Assembly: GCF_023208195.1 (NCBI RefSeq)
Contig: NZ_CP060034.1
Location: forward strand, 3,286,001-3,350,000
Source of the DNA: Nocardioides sp. InS609-2
GTDB lineage: Bacteria > Actinomycetota > Actinomycetes > Propionibacteriales > Nocardioidaceae
Length of the DNA stretch: 64,000 nucleotides
Direction of reading: 5' to 3'
Shown here: in pieces, positions 62,687 through 64,000 of the stretch
Layout: the number at the start of each line of letters is the position of its first letter
Numbering within the stretch: position 1 is the stretch's first letter
The notes under the pieces: model-generated
Seen by the model: only the letters and a program-made list of their open reading frames with translations
Databases searched by the model: none
What the model was told of the DNA's origin: nothing
Translations under genes and position numbers: made by a program

Positions 62687-64000
<1,314 letters not shown>

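Overview
The window is high-GC DNA with the codon use, gene density and four-base ATGA/GTGA gene overlaps of an actinobacterium. The ribosomal/RNA polymerase genes, the mce operon, the actinobacterial RpoB/RpoC architecture and the dispersed repeats of the type seen in Nocardioidaceae suggest a Nocardioides-like organism. This genus-level guess is an inference. No tRNA, rRNA, CRISPR array, insertion sequence or phage gene was recognised.

Layout. (1) 1-3974: end of rplA, an ECF sigma/anti-sigma-like pair, a DnaB-C-type ATPase, then rplJ-rplL with promoter, leader RNA and terminator. (2) 4035-27790: a 24-kb island for quaternary-amine and one-carbon metabolism. It encodes an MttB-family methyltransferase without pyrrolysine, its corrinoid protein, a methyl-THF:corrinoid methyltransferase, a [2Fe-2S]/ASKHA corrinoid reactivase, a DUF1638 protein, a MetF-like reductase, formyl-THF deformylase and ligase, betaine aldehyde dehydrogenase, choline dehydrogenase, a ProVWX betaine importer, a dimethylglycine dehydrogenase-like flavoprotein, an ETF and two IclR regulators. 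(3) 27987-39166: a complete mce operon (Mkl ATPase, two YrbE permeases, MceA-F, two Mce-associated proteins, one with a degenerate J domain). (4) 39292-47012: rpoB-rpoC. (5) 47056-64000: a NarL-type two-component system with an ABC exporter, GrpB, a geranylgeranyl-reductase-like flavoprotein, an acyltransferase, a tandem Nudix protein, a HOT-type alcohol dehydrogenase with an FAD/Fe-S 2-hydroxyacid dehydrogenase, small membrane ORFs, a methyltransferase, topoisomerase IB, a macro-domain protein and the 3' part of serC.

How the island appears to work (inference from families and order). Choline is oxidised to glycine betaine, or betaine is imported. The MttB homologue moves one methyl to the corrinoid protein, the pterin methyltransferase passes it to THF, and MetF oxidises methyl-THF. 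The dimethylglycine is oxidised by the FAD/GcvT enzyme with EtfBA. Formyl-THF is disposed of by PurU or Fhs. Neither a Rieske betaine monooxygenase nor a betaine-homocysteine methyltransferase is present in the window, so the corrinoid system fills exactly the betaine-to-dimethylglycine gap.

Two operator families can be read in the DNA. GGAAC-N3-GTTCC overlaps the starts of iclR1 and mttB. A TTGCG-N5-CGCAA element, arranged as tandem sites about 19 bp apart, lies before metF, between purU and iclR2, before betB and before the dimethylglycine dehydrogenase. It ties the scattered units into one probable IclR regulon.
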